Virus record (IMG/VR): IMGVR_UViG_3300017786_000176
Span: 1 to 21,666 of that record
Length of the DNA stretch: 21,666 nt
Source: a virus
Strand: one strand, 5' to 3'
Below are positions 6,971 through 14,055 of this stretch, in pieces (within the stretch, counting starts at the first letter, position 1; each line of letters starts with the position of its first letter). The position numbers were made by a program, and so were the translations under genes. The notes under the pieces are model-generated. The model was not told the DNA's origin, did no database searches, and saw nothing but the letters and a program-made list of their open reading frames with translations.

Positions 6971-6987
6971 ACCCGATTATTCAGCAT
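6971..6987 (-). other. shared hairpin motif in late leader, copy 1
   Basis: Minus strand ATGCTGAATAATCGGGT, 14 of 17 bases identical to the leader at 11789-11805. Four base pairs (CTGA/TCGG, one a U-G wobble) enclose ATAA; in the other copy the same stem is CCGA/TCGG, so a substitution keeps the pairing. It lies 43 nt before the hsp20 ATG and close to the expected late start site. Role unknown. Confidence 0.55.
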
Positions 6988-6994
6988 CCACATA

Positions 6995-7002
6995 TATTTA
7001 TA
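6995..7002 (-). promoter_or_regulatory. T4-type late promoter for hsp20
   Basis: Minus strand TATAAATA, an exact match to the -10 element recognised by T4-type gp55, which is encoded in this window. It is intergenic and 67 bp before the hsp20 start. No sigma70 promoter of the repeated family is present here, which supports late use. Confidence 0.75.
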
Positions 7003-7019
7003 CAAGCTGTCTAGCTAGT

Positions 7020-7097
7020 TTAAATATTCTTTAGTAGTTTATTCCATACTTTTTGGATTCTACTTGATTTCATTAATTTGTGTAATTTTTTAAACAT
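7020..7097 (-). CDS. possible 25-aa basic peptide
   Basis: An ATG at 7097, nine bases after the glycosyltransferase stop, opens a 25-codon frame ending at 7020. The product (MFKKLHKLMKSS and on) has eight lysines and hydrophobics every three to four residues, compatible with an amphipathic helix. Only a weak AAAGAA stands in for a ribosome site, and the frame is short enough to arise by chance in A+T-rich DNA. Confidence 0.28.
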   Translation of the reverse strand: MFKKLHKLMKSSRIQKVWNKLLKNI

Positions 7098-7106
7098 TTT
7101 ATTTCT

Positions 7107-8138
7107 TTAATATATTGGGTCTTTAGCCGGATAGCTAACTAACCCTAGTGTGTCTGGTACATAATCTTCTGGAAAAAATGTTTCAGGAAAATCTACATAC
7201 TCTGGTTTATCTGTAACGCATTTATTATTTGCGAGCAATTTATCATATTCGTCACCAAGTTTATTCATCCAATTTATCCAGCCCCAGTCGCATTCAGTCT
7301 GATTTACAAAATCAACTATACCTTCTAATCTTTGATCATACACGTATGTTGGGTAAATTTCATGAAGATGTCTTAAGTCTATATCACCTTGACTCCAAGC
7401 ATATTTTAAATTTAAATACTGCATTGTATCTTCGCCAACAATAAGTTCTGGATCAAATCTAAATTTATTAGTTGTGGCTTTTTTAGAATAAAATGTTATT
7501 CGTAAATGTGGTTCCCAGTTATCAATATAATTATATGCAAAAGAATATATTCTATGTTGAGCTGCATTAAGAGCTATTGAATATCCAGGGCCATCGGGAT
7601 GTAAATTATCTATATGAACTCCAGTCCCCGCGAGCTGTCTTTCCCACCACTTTTTACACTGCATAAATGATCTAAGAGCATAACTTGGTTTATGGCTTGG
7701 ATCTAGCTCACCGTATTGAAAAAGCGATTTTTGAAACCCATTGCCAATTAATCCCAATTGATATTCTAGTGCTATAACATCAGGTGGTGAGTCTGACTGT
7801 GCTATTTTGTCGTATAGCCATATCCCATGTGGCGTAATAAAATCATCACCATCAACTAAAACCATATAATCATTATCAGAAGCTTGGAATATATCCAAAA
7901 CACTATTCTTACCAGTTGATGGAGTTCCATCGCTATCTGTTATATAATATTCTAAATTTTCTGATTTTGCCCAAGCTTCAGCGTCAACTAAATATTGAGA
8001 ATTTCTTTCATAATGTATTTCACAATCGACATTCGAATTAAAGACATATACAATATCTTCTTTAGGAATAGTCTCTAAATGTCTTTTTGTAGTAAATATA
8101 TTACTACTACATAGAACATAATATTTTAACTTAGCCAT
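7107..8138 (-). CDS. GT-A fold glycosyltransferase-like protein
   Basis: A 343-aa protein with features of a GT-A (family 2-like) glycosyltransferase: a first strand near the N-terminus (KLKYYVLCSS), GKNSVLDIFQ near 76-85, and the metal and sugar-nucleotide motif YMVLVDGDDF at about 91-100 (DxD-type). A later VGEDTMQYLNLKY resembles the ED-bearing acceptor region of family 2 enzymes. The C-terminal third is rich in Trp and Tyr with no assigned domain. It follows the tail assembly chaperone by three bases, so it is probably cotranscribed with structural genes and might glycosylate a tail protein, the host surface, or hydroxymethylated DNA; T4's own DNA glucosyltransferases are GT-B. Acceptor and donor are unknown. 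Confidence 0.68.
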   Translation of the reverse strand: MAKLKYYVLCSSNIFTTKRHLETIPKEDIVYVFNSNVDCEIHYERNSQYLVDAEAWAKSENLEYYITDSDGTPSTGKNSVLDIFQASDNDYMVLVDGDDFITPHGIWLYDKIAQSDSPPDVIALEYQLGLIGNGFQKSLFQYGELDPSHKPSYALRSFMQCKKWWERQLAGTGVHIDNLHPDGPGYSIALNAAQHRIYSFAYNYIDNWEPHLRITFYSKKATTNKFRFDPELIVGEDTMQYLNLKYAWSQGDIDLRHLHEIYPTYVYDQRLEGIVDFVNQTECDWGWINWMNKLGDEYDKLLANNKCVTDKPEYVDFPETFFPEDYVPDTLGLVSYPAKDPIY

Positions 8139-8141
8139 AAA

Positions 8142-8675
8142 TTACTCAGTTGGTTTTGCCGGCCAAGTAACGCTTATTGGAAAGGTTTCTTGGGTTGTTA
8201 TATCTCTTAAAGCCTGTCTATATGCAGTCATTTCAGCAGATAAAGTACGATCTGATAATGCAGTGTTATCTGTCATAGATAATAGCTCATCTCTTTTGTT
8301 TCTAATAGCTGAAGCTCTTTCTTCATCAGTTAAATTACGAACTGTTGTAATTCTTGTTCTAAGAGTTTCTGTTTCTTCCCATGTTTCTTCAAGCCATTCA
8401 GCATTTGGATCATAATCGGGATTAATATCAAGTTCAATGTCTTTAAGTGTTCCAGTCCAACTTTCAGGAGTAAATTCTGCTGCTGCTGATTCTCTTTTAT
8501 AAAAAACGGCAGCTTCTATTTGAGCATCTTTGGCTAAATTAATAAGTTTTTCTTCAGATAAATCACCATCAAAATATCTTCTAGTGATATAAGGTCTAAA
8601 GCTTTCTTCAGTAAATTTAAATAATACCATTCTTTCTGTGGTATCAATAAGTTTTATTTCATAATTTTTATACAT
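8142..8675 (-). CDS. phage tail assembly chaperone-like protein
   Basis: A 177-aa protein. The last 60 residues carry the pattern of the phage tail assembly chaperone family (Phage_tail_APC type): RNKRDELLSMTDNTALSDR, then AYRQALRDITTQETFP, then VTWPAKP. The N-terminal half contains a probable beta domain and no recognised motif. Such proteins are usually encoded beside tail fibres and help fibre folding or attachment. It lies directly after the fibre-like gene at 8688-9431 (12-base gap), with AGGA before the ATG at 8675. The pairing supports assignment of both to the tail tip or fibre. Confidence 0.78.
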   Translation of the reverse strand: MYKNYEIKLIDTTERMVLFKFTEESFRPYITRRYFDGDLSEEKLINLAKDAQIEAAVFYKRESAAAEFTPESWTGTLKDIELDINPDYDPNAEWLEETWEETETLRTRITTVRNLTDEERASAIRNKRDELLSMTDNTALSDRTLSAEMTAYRQALRDITTQETFPISVTWPAKPTE

Positions 8676-8687
8676 TGGTTTTTCCTA

Positions 8688-9431
8688 TTAAGTATTTAAT
8701 CTAATTGCTATATGACCTGAGTCTGACATATCAACTGGCCTACCGATTGAAGCTCCTCTAATTGCTCGCCATAAAGCAATTTCAGCTGAATTTGTGCACT
8801 TAAATCTCCAGTAATAAGCATATGCGCCATCATGATAACTACCAGCAATTTGGCCAAATTCATCTGCATTGGTTCGATTTAATGTTGTTGAGTAATTAGT
8901 AAAATTTACTCCAGTAACCGGCTCGCCGTAAGATTGTTTAATGTTATTATATCTAAAATTTATGCTTGTAAAACCACTATTACCTGAACCTCTTTTAGTG
9001 ATAAATATTTGACCGTTATTAGTACCATCTTGTTGGGTATAAATTCCTATTAATTTTTGCCCTGTAGAGAATGTTAAATTTCTTGATATATGACCAAATG
9101 AACTAACTGAAGATCCACTTTCTCCGCTAGAATATTGAAATAGACCACCCTTATACGATTGCCAACCACTTCTTGCTCGACCGTCATCATCTGAGTCCCA
9201 TGACCGTGCACAAGTTAATTCTGCGGTTTTACCACTAGCGCCAAAAAAATCTTGAAAGCTTATTTCAGGTTCTGTATTATATTGCGCAATATATGGAAAC
9301 GGTGTTGGCGCATAAGGATCACCATTTGGATGATAAAAATCGGCCATTTCAATTTCATTACCAGTGGGACTATTACCGGTAAACTCAATATATAAATCAG
9401 TCAAATCTACGTTTGACGTTGCTATGGGCAT
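8688..9431 (-). CDS. tail-fibre-like virion structural protein
   Basis: A 247-aa protein, rich in Gly, Ser, Asn and aromatic residues with few Lys. The N-terminus (residues 1-70) has the layout of short phage fibre and structural proteins: VDLTDLYIEFTGN, then ISFQDFFGASGKT at about 56-68. The rest looks like beta-rich host-contact sequence with no named domain. It is followed by a tail assembly chaperone, which supports a fibre or adhesin role at the virion surface. The ATG at 9431 has AAGGAG eight bases upstream, six bases after regA. Expression is probably late, although no late box stands directly upstream; the nearest TATAAATA is inside gp62 at 10028-10035. Confidence 0.62.
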   Translation of the reverse strand: MPIATSNVDLTDLYIEFTGNSPTGNEIEMADFYHPNGDPYAPTPFPYIAQYNTEPEISFQDFFGASGKTAELTCARSWDSDDDGRARSGWQSYKGGLFQYSSGESGSSVSSFGHISRNLTFSTGQKLIGIYTQQDGTNNGQIFITKRGSGNSGFTSINFRYNNIKQSYGEPVTGVNFTNYSTTLNRTNADEFGQIAGSYHDGAYAYYWRFKCTNSAEIALWRAIRGASIGRPVDMSDSGHIAIRLNT

Positions 9432-9436
9432 TTATA

Positions 9437-9817
9437 TTACTCCTTGCTACTATTACCTATATTATATTTAGGGCATAGCTGCCACTCGTTTTTCTCTTTA
9501 TATGGAATAACTTTAATTTGTCTTAGTGGTGCGATATCCTTAGCTTGTTCTGGATCTACAAAAGATACTAAACCCCAGTCACTAAGCAATGTCGCAATAG
9601 TATTTCTTCGCTGAATATCATTCAACAATAAGTTAGATGGTTTTCCATCTAATAAAAATAATTCTTTAAAATGCACAATAAAGTATCTACCTTGCTTATG
9701 CAAAATATGACAAGATTGATATAGCTTTTGATCTTTTCTTGAAGCAACACCAATTCTAGTCAACGTTTCTCTGATCTTTAAAAAGTCATCAGGTTCGTTT
9801 AAAGTTATTTCCAACAT
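9437..9817 (-). CDS. regA: RegA translational repressor
   Basis: RegA binds the start regions of early mRNAs and blocks ribosomes; in T4 the targets include genes 44, 45 and regA itself. Recognised from MLEITLNEPDDFLKIRETLTRIG, followed by YQSCHIL, YFIVHFKELF, RRNTIATLLSDWGL and the terminal EWQLCPKYNIGN, close to T4 RegA along its length. I chose the ATG at 9817 (126 aa; T4 has 122) because homology begins there. An in-frame GTG at 9862 would add 15 residues, overlap gp62 by 17 bases and has GAGG ten bases upstream, so it remains a real alternative. It is last in the WYL_2, 44, 62, regA series. Confidence 0.95.
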   Translation of the reverse strand: MLEITLNEPDDFLKIRETLTRIGVASRKDQKLYQSCHILHKQGRYFIVHFKELFLLDGKPSNLLLNDIQRRNTIATLLSDWGLVSFVDPEQAKDIAPLRQIKVIPYKEKNEWQLCPKYNIGNSSKE

Positions 9818-9845
9818 TGAAGTTGGCGTCCATTGGACCTCTATG

Positions 9846-10226
9846 TTATTTTCGTTTTCCACCTTTATAAATCCTCGTTTTCAATTCGTTAATTTGATCA
9901 TTGTTTAGTAATGACAATACAGATTTAGCTTTCTCATTGCTATATCCATAATATTCTTTTATCAATTCTAGGTTTTCTATATTCATAGGCTTTGCCCACT
10001 TTGAAAACCTTCGCTTTTTCTTAATTATATTTATAAGAAAATCGAATTGAAGACGATTGTCTATGTGATGATTCAAATTCATTTCATTAGCAAAAAGAAT
10101 GGTGTCAGGAAAATAAGATAATCCTCTGTTTACCATAAACGGCGTATATGCTTTTTCAGCAACGTCATCAACCATTAAATCCTTTTTAGATGTGTTTATA
10201 GCATTTAAGTATTCAAAAGGGTTCAT
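9846..10226 (-). CDS. 62: clamp loader small subunit (gp62)
   Basis: Non-ATPase subunit that with four gp44 subunits opens the gp45 ring and places it on primer-template DNA. A 126-aa protein (T4 gp62 is about 187 aa), beginning MNPFEYLNAINTSKKDLM and ending in a basic tail. A lysine-rich KKKRRFSKW at 69-77 may touch DNA. Assignment rests on the N-terminal pattern, size and position: its ATG overlaps the gp44 stop (ATGA), as expected for the fixed 44-62 gene order of T4-like phages. The C-terminal part is shorter than in T4, as usual in marine relatives. Confidence 0.88.
   Translation of the reverse strand: MNPFEYLNAINTSKKDLMVDDVAEKAYTPFMVNRGLSYFPDTILFANEMNLNHHIDNRLQFDFLINIIKKKRRFSKWAKPMNIENLELIKEYYGYSNEKAKSVLSLLNNDQINELKTRIYKGGKRK
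10028..10035 (-). promoter_or_regulatory. possible late promoter inside gp62
   Basis: Minus strand TATAAATA within the gp62 coding sequence. It is the nearest exact late box upstream of the structural cassette at 9431-7107, which otherwise has none. An 8-base A+T motif will also occur by chance a few times in this composition, so confidence is low. Confidence 0.3.
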
Positions 10227-11158
10227 TTAAATCGAACCCCAGCCATAACTTCTGTAAGACATGCGACTGTATTAAGTTCATGGTCAGCAACAAATGAATT
10301 CTTATATTGATAATCAGCCAAAATAAGTACCAGCTGTGGTACACTTTGTGGATCAATATAGTCATTCATATTATCATAGATTTTACGATAAATTGCTGCT
10401 GGTTCTGAATCAATATTATTTGAAACCCATTGTCTCATACCTTTAAAGTTTTTTTCTTTTAAATGAATCATAAGATCATTTAACGAAACTTCAGATAAAG
10501 ACACGAGAATACCAGTATCAATAGTACCACTACTACCATAACGCTGAAGTTCATTAAGAACTTTACGCCAATCTGGCATGTGTTTCATAATCAATTCAGC
10601 AACTACCTTTTCGTCATAACTAATACCTTCATCTTTTAAGATTTTAGTACATCGTTTGAGAAACTGTCCACATAGTGGTGCTGCATCCTTTTTAGAAACG
10701 TTAAACTCGATTGTAGTACAACGAGAATGTAGTGGTTCAATGATACGGTTTTTAAAATTACATGTAAGAATAAATCGGCAATTATTGCTGAACTCTTCAA
10801 TAAATCCACGTAATGCTGGTTGCGTTGATTGAGCATTTAGGTAATCTGCTTCATCCAAGATGACTACTTTGTAGCCACCTTGAAGTGAAACAGAAGACGC
10901 AAACTGCTTAATTTTATTACGCAATGTATCAATGCCAGACTCTTCAGATCCATTGATCAAGAGATAATCTAGTTCAAGTTCGTTACATAAAGCTTTCGCG
11001 ACTGTAGTTTTACCTAGTCCGGCTGTGCCGGTAAGAAGCATATTGTGTAGGTCACCTCCTCTAACAATATCTTCAAAGGTTGATTTTATGTGTTTTGGTA
11101 AAATACAATCTTGAATTTTTTGTGGACGATATTTTTCAACCCAAAGAAACTCTGACAT
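10223..11158 (-). CDS. 44: clamp loader large subunit, AAA+ ATPase (gp44)
   Basis: Motor subunit of the sliding-clamp loader, 311 aa. Walker A GTAGLGKT at 44-51, Walker B ILDEAD at 100-105, and the arginine-finger SRC motif at about 145-147, all in the order of AAA+ clamp loaders; the N-terminal LWVEKYRP is diagnostic. The start is ATG at 11158, which overlaps the stop of the preceding gene by one base and has GGAGG seven bases upstream. A TTG at 11173 would add five residues but has no comparable support. This start region is a likely RegA target by analogy with T4. Confidence 0.97.
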   Translation of the reverse strand: MSEFLWVEKYRPQKIQDCILPKHIKSTFEDIVRGGDLHNMLLTGTAGLGKTTVAKALCNELELDYLLINGSEESGIDTLRNKIKQFASSVSLQGGYKVVILDEADYLNAQSTQPALRGFIEEFSNNCRFILTCNFKNRIIEPLHSRCTTIEFNVSKKDAAPLCGQFLKRCTKILKDEGISYDEKVVAELIMKHMPDWRKVLNELQRYGSSGTIDTGILVSLSEVSLNDLMIHLKEKNFKGMRQWVSNNIDSEPAAIYRKIYDNMNDYIDPQSVPQLVLILADYQYKNSFVADHELNTVACLTEVMAGVRFK

Positions 11159-11415
11159 TAAAGTACCTCCCAACCAAGAACTGTACTAACACGGAAAGAT
11201 CTCCATGCATCTTTATCTAGAGACCAAACAGCTAAGTGTTCAGATTCTGGGCTGATAGAATTAACAGCGCCAGTGACACCATTAGCTTCTAAAACAGCAG
11301 GGTTGAGAGAACAAGGCATGACTCGTATTTCATCTGAGTCGATTTTTTGAAAGGTTACTGTAACAGTTCCTTTCTTCAACGCTTCGATTAAGCGTGAACA
11401 TTCATTGCGATCCAT
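11158..11415 (-). CDS. WYL_2 (Sm-like SH3 barrel) small protein
   Basis: An 85-aa protein matching the layout of the phage family formerly called DUF2693, now WYL_2: a short N-terminal helix, VTVTFQKIDSDEIRVMPCSL at about 18-37, and the closing strands VWSLDKDAWRSFRVSTVLGWE near 63-83. The fold is an Sm-like SH3 barrel; function is unknown and could involve nucleic acid or protein binding. It is translationally coupled to gp44 (TAATG). No sigma70 promoter fits in the short gap upstream; transcription probably reads through the terminator at 11447-11465 from the gp45 promoter. AAGGA precedes the ATG. Confidence 0.72.
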   Translation of the reverse strand: MDRNECSRLIEALKKGTVTVTFQKIDSDEIRVMPCSLNPAVLEANGVTGAVNSISPESEHLAVWSLDKDAWRSFRVSTVLGWEVL

Positions 11416-11429
11416 AATATTTCCTTCAT

Positions 11430-11465
11430 AATAAAATTAATAAAATGCGGAGGAGCTACCTCCGC
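11430..11465 (-). terminator. intrinsic terminator after the 89-aa late gene
   Basis: Minus strand stem GCGGAGG / CCTCCGC (11465-11447) with a 5-nt loop, followed by ATTTTATTAATTTTATT. It closes the unit opened by the late box at 11854-11861. Since gp44, gp62 and regA lie beyond it without an evident promoter, it may be leaky. Confidence 0.8.
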
Positions 11466-11482
11466 GATAAGCTAATGCGATA

Positions 11483-11752
11483 TTAAGCTTCTTCAGCTTC
11501 GACTTCTTCAGGAAGATCATCGCCTGCAGGAACTGCGCCTTCAGGAACTTCATCTTTAGGAGCAGCAGCTTGTAGGAATCCTACAACTCTGTTTCTTACT
11601 CCACCAACAGCTTCAAGCTCTTGGCCTTCGAAAGCGCCACGTTTAGAACAAATATCAATAATTTGTGCCATAGTAGCGATATCTTGTAGAGACAATTGAG
11701 GTGCCTCACCTTCTTGAGCAGCATCTACTGCTGCGTTTACTTCTTCAGTCAT
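11483..11752 (-). CDS. acidic 89-aa protein expressed as its own late unit
   Basis: A conserved-looking small protein of unknown function. The middle (LSLQDIATMAQIIDICSKRGAFEGQELEAVGGVRNRVVGFLQ, residues 20-61) reads as two or three helices and resembles proteins found near gene 45 in marine T4-like phages; both ends are unstructured and acidic (tail PEEVEAEEA). No enzyme motif or membrane segment is present. A TATAAATA late box lies 102 bp upstream and a strong terminator follows 18 bp after the stop, so it is monocistronic and late, in the middle of replication genes. That timing suggests a virion or assembly role. AAGGAG is six bases before the ATG at 11752. Confidence 0.7.
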   Translation of the reverse strand: MTEEVNAAVDAAQEGEAPQLSLQDIATMAQIIDICSKRGAFEGQELEAVGGVRNRVVGFLQAAAPKDEVPEGAVPAGDDLPEEVEAEEA

Positions 11753-11788
11753 TTTCTTCTCCTTTGCAAAGTAGACTAATTAATGAAA

Positions 11789-11805
11789 ACCCGACCATTC
11801 GGCAT
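11789..11805 (-). other. shared hairpin motif in late leader, copy 2
   Basis: Minus strand ATGCCGAATGGTCGGGT. The stem CCGA/TCGG encloses ATGG, matching the motif at 6971-6987 in 14 of 17 bases. It lies 37 nt before the 89-aa gene's ATG. Because TTTT follows closely, it might alternatively be a weak terminator for gp45. Confidence 0.5.
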
Positions 11806-11853
11806 TTCCAATATTATCCTCATATTATTATGAGAATTTTTTCTGTGCATAAT

Positions 11854-11861
11854 TATTTATA
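11854..11861 (-). promoter_or_regulatory. T4-type late promoter for the 89-aa gene
   Basis: Minus strand TATAAATA, overlapping the gp45 stop codon (11857). It is an exact match to the T4 late -10 element. The gene downstream has no sigma70-type promoter and is followed by its own terminator, which supports use. Confidence 0.72.
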
Positions 11862-12522
11862 CACCGAAACTTGACGATTTCTCCAAAGCGATAAAATAAT
11901 CCAAAGGATTATCAGCATTTCTCCAGTTAGAAATAAGCTTTGAAGAGATCGATACTTTGTAATCACCTTGTAGCATTTTTAAGTTAGAAATACTAAACAC
12001 GTAATTAAAAGTTTCTGTTGATGTTGTACCTAGATTAATATCAAAAGTATTAGCTGTTGAATCTTTTTCATTAAATACAGAAGCTACTACTTCGCCACCT
12101 TGGCTACTAAAACTTAGTTCTGAATGGCCAAGAACTGAAGCTGCTTTTCGAATCTTATCTAGATTAGCTGATGAGATATCGAGTTCAACTTCGCATTCCG
12201 GCATATTAATATCTTTAGTCGGCTGCGTAAGAATATCAATTTCTGAATAGAAATACTTGATCTTTTGAGAGCCATCTGACATAGTAAGATATTTATCGCT
12301 AAAATCCAATTCAGGTTCGTCCATAAGACTGAACAGAGAAAGGAATTCGTTGAGATCATAAACGCCAAATTCTACAGGAAAGTCTTCCAAAATAGAAGCT
12401 GTTGCCATAATAGTTTTTGCTTCAGATAAAGTTTTAAGCGTTTGACCAGGCTTAAAAACTAGGTTTGCATTAATACCTGAAAAGTTTTTCAGGATGTTGA
12501 TTGTGTCACTTGAGATTTTCAT
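11857..12522 (-). CDS. 45: sliding clamp (gp45)
   Basis: Trimeric ring that tethers gp43 to DNA and, in T4, activates late transcription with gp55 and gp33. A 221-aa protein (T4 228 aa) starting MKISSDTINILKNFSGINANLVF and continuing with the two-domain clamp pattern: TLKTLSEAKTIMATA, FGVYDLNEFLSLFSLM, LDISSANLDKIRKAASVLG, and FNYVFSISNLKML..DYKVSISSKLISNW near the end. All match T4-type clamps. The ATG at 12522 has AAGG six bases upstream. Its promoter is at 12549-12577, so it heads the clamp and clamp-loader transcript. Confidence 0.96.
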   Translation of the reverse strand: MKISSDTINILKNFSGINANLVFKPGQTLKTLSEAKTIMATASILEDFPVEFGVYDLNEFLSLFSLMDEPELDFSDKYLTMSDGSQKIKYFYSEIDILTQPTKDINMPECEVELDISSANLDKIRKAASVLGHSELSFSSQGGEVVASVFNEKDSTANTFDINLGTTSTETFNYVFSISNLKMLQGDYKVSISSKLISNWRNADNPLDYFIALEKSSSFGV

Positions 12523-12548
12523 ATTGTACCTTTATTGTTTAATAGTAT

Positions 12549-12577
12549 ATTATAACATAGTTTTGTCATAATGTAAA
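12549..12577 (-). promoter_or_regulatory. sigma70-type promoter for gp45
   Basis: Minus strand -35 TTTACA (12577-12572), 17-bp spacer, -10 TATAAT (12554-12549), with AAATAAACG upstream. The -35 is nine bases past the stop of the DUF3310-like gene. Confidence 0.87.
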
Positions 12578-12585
12578 CGTTTATT

Positions 12586-12879
12586 TCACTTATTTTTGCG
12601 GTCATGTTCATATAATGCTAAGAAACCATAATGAATAATTTTCATCAAGTCTTTACGATGATCTGAAGGATCTCCCTTCTTTCCGTAACGACCGTTATAT
12701 TTATCAACGTTTCCTAAGAAGAAACCAATACCATGACCACGGTCAATGATTACCTCTGATGATTGGAGGCCACCTTGTCCATAGTGACCACCATAAGTTT
12801 TATCAATGTACTTACTAAATTCCGCAATGAGCTCGTCTTCACGGAATTTGTAGTCTATTAATGTTTTCTGTTTTGCCAT
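12586..12879 (-). CDS. DUF3310-like small protein
   Basis: A 97-aa protein. The C-terminal half, FFLGNVDKYNGRYGKKG..SDHRKDLMKIIHYGFLALYE, has the GN..KY..R.GKK...DL.K pattern of phage DUF3310 proteins, a family that includes the T7 gp1.7 nucleotide kinase; kinase activity cannot be inferred for this one. The N-terminal half contains an odd His/Gly segment, TYGGHYGQGG. I chose the ATG at 12879, one base after the CobS-like stop, with GGAG nine bases upstream; a longer frame from 12936 lacks a ribosome site and overlaps the neighbour. It is probably cotranscribed with the AAA+ gene. Confidence 0.65.
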   Translation of the reverse strand: MAKQKTLIDYKFREDELIAEFSKYIDKTYGGHYGQGGLQSSEVIIDRGHGIGFFLGNVDKYNGRYGKKGDPSDHRKDLMKIIHYGFLALYEHDRKNK

Positions 12880-12880
12880 A

Positions 12881-14026
12881 TTAGTCTTCTCCAAAGATTT
12901 CTTCATGTGTTGGCGTTTCAACGTCTGTTGCTTCAATTTCTTCTACGCCAGCATCTACTTTACTGTATAGATCTAAGAATGCAGACTTTGTATCTTCATC
13001 AAACCTTGCAATACATAGATCAATTGATTTTGCTCTATTATTAAAAATAGAGTAAGTTTGAGCAATATGACAAAGCCTACGAGTTGAAATAACTTCGTCA
13101 ACACCTTCATCATAAAAAGTTTTTCTAATAATGTCAGCCCATGTTACAAGCTTTTCAACAAAATCAGCATCATCAGCTCCAAACTTAGCCATGTGATTAT
13201 TAAGAATTTTAGTCTCAATAGATGGCGATGGAAACTTTTGATCAATAGCAACTGTAAACCTTTCAAGAAAAGCTTCATCAATAATAGAAGCTGCAGTAAA
13301 CCTGCCATCTTCTGAGCCTTTACCCTTAGTATTAGCTGTTGCTATAACATTGAAGCCAGCTTTAGGAGAAACTGTTTCACCTGTTTTCTTAACGAGAACA
13401 GGCTTGCCTTCAAGTATACCTTGCAGACACATAATTTTATTTGTAGCTCTATCCACTTCGTCCAACAGTAGAATCGCACCGTTTTCCATAGCCTTAAGCA
13501 CGGGCCCTTTAGAGAATACAGTTTCTCCATCAATAAGTCTAAACCCGCCAAGCAAGTCGTCTTCGTCCGTTTCAGGATTAATTTGTACACGTATAAACTC
13601 CCTATTAAGTTTTGAGCAAGCTTGCTCTACCATAAAGGTCTTACCATTACCAGATAGACCTGAAATATAAACTGGATAAAACATTTTCGATTTAACAATC
13701 TTTACGATATCACCAAATGCGCCCCAAGGCACAAACGTTGGATCAGCTTTCGCAAAAGATTTTTCTTCATTAACAATAGATTGCATTTTAGCCTTTGGTG
13801 ATATATTTATCACGTTTGTTTCAACTGGCTGAAGTAGAGCACTTAGATCGTAAGTACCAATTTTTACCCTGTTGTCTTTCTGCATAAGTGGGTTGTAATC
13901 CTTTCCAGTATAGCCCAAAGCCTTACCAGTATTTTCGATTACGTTTTTTCTAAACGAAGTTTGATCTGGGTAATTAGTAGCTAACTCGTTTAAGATGTTT
14001 TTTGTTGAGATTTTCATGTCTTTCAT
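12881..14026 (-). CDS. cobS: CobS-like (MoxR-type) AAA+ ATPase
   Basis: A 381-aa AAA+ protein like those called CobS in marine T4-like phages. Walker A GLSGNGKT at 123-130, Walker B ILLLDEVD at 185-192, the strand NVIATANTKGKGSEDGRF (sensor-1 region) near 228-245, and EAFLERF after it (arginine-finger region). In cobalamin synthesis CobS works with the VWA protein CobT to insert cobalt; here the partner gene upstream (14226-16343) encodes a VWA protein, but no cobalamin genes are near, so the pair more likely remodels a phage or host complex. The C-terminal tail is acidic. The ATG at 14026 has AAGGA eight bases upstream; a TTG at 14044 is less likely. Promoter at 14056-14084. Confidence 0.9.
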   Translation of the reverse strand: MKDMKISTKNILNELATNYPDQTSFRKNVIENTGKALGYTGKDYNPLMQKDNRVKIGTYDLSALLQPVETNVINISPKAKMQSIVNEEKSFAKADPTFVPWGAFGDIVKIVKSKMFYPVYISGLSGNGKTFMVEQACSKLNREFIRVQINPETDEDDLLGGFRLIDGETVFSKGPVLKAMENGAILLLDEVDRATNKIMCLQGILEGKPVLVKKTGETVSPKAGFNVIATANTKGKGSEDGRFTAASIIDEAFLERFTVAIDQKFPSPSIETKILNNHMAKFGADDADFVEKLVTWADIIRKTFYDEGVDEVISTRRLCHIAQTYSIFNNRAKSIDLCIARFDEDTKSAFLDLYSKVDAGVEEIEATDVETPTHEEIFGED

Positions 14027-14055
14027 AATGTAGTTCCTTATCAAATAATATGTAT

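Noticed and set aside
11785-11805. Terminator for gp45.
   Set aside because: The stem is only four base pairs and a related motif without a T run occurs in the hsp20 leader, so a leader element is the better reading.
12586-12936. Longer version of the DUF3310-like protein starting at 12936.
   Set aside because: It needs a TTG start inside the CobS-like gene without a ribosome site; the ATG at 12879 has GGAG and the correct position.
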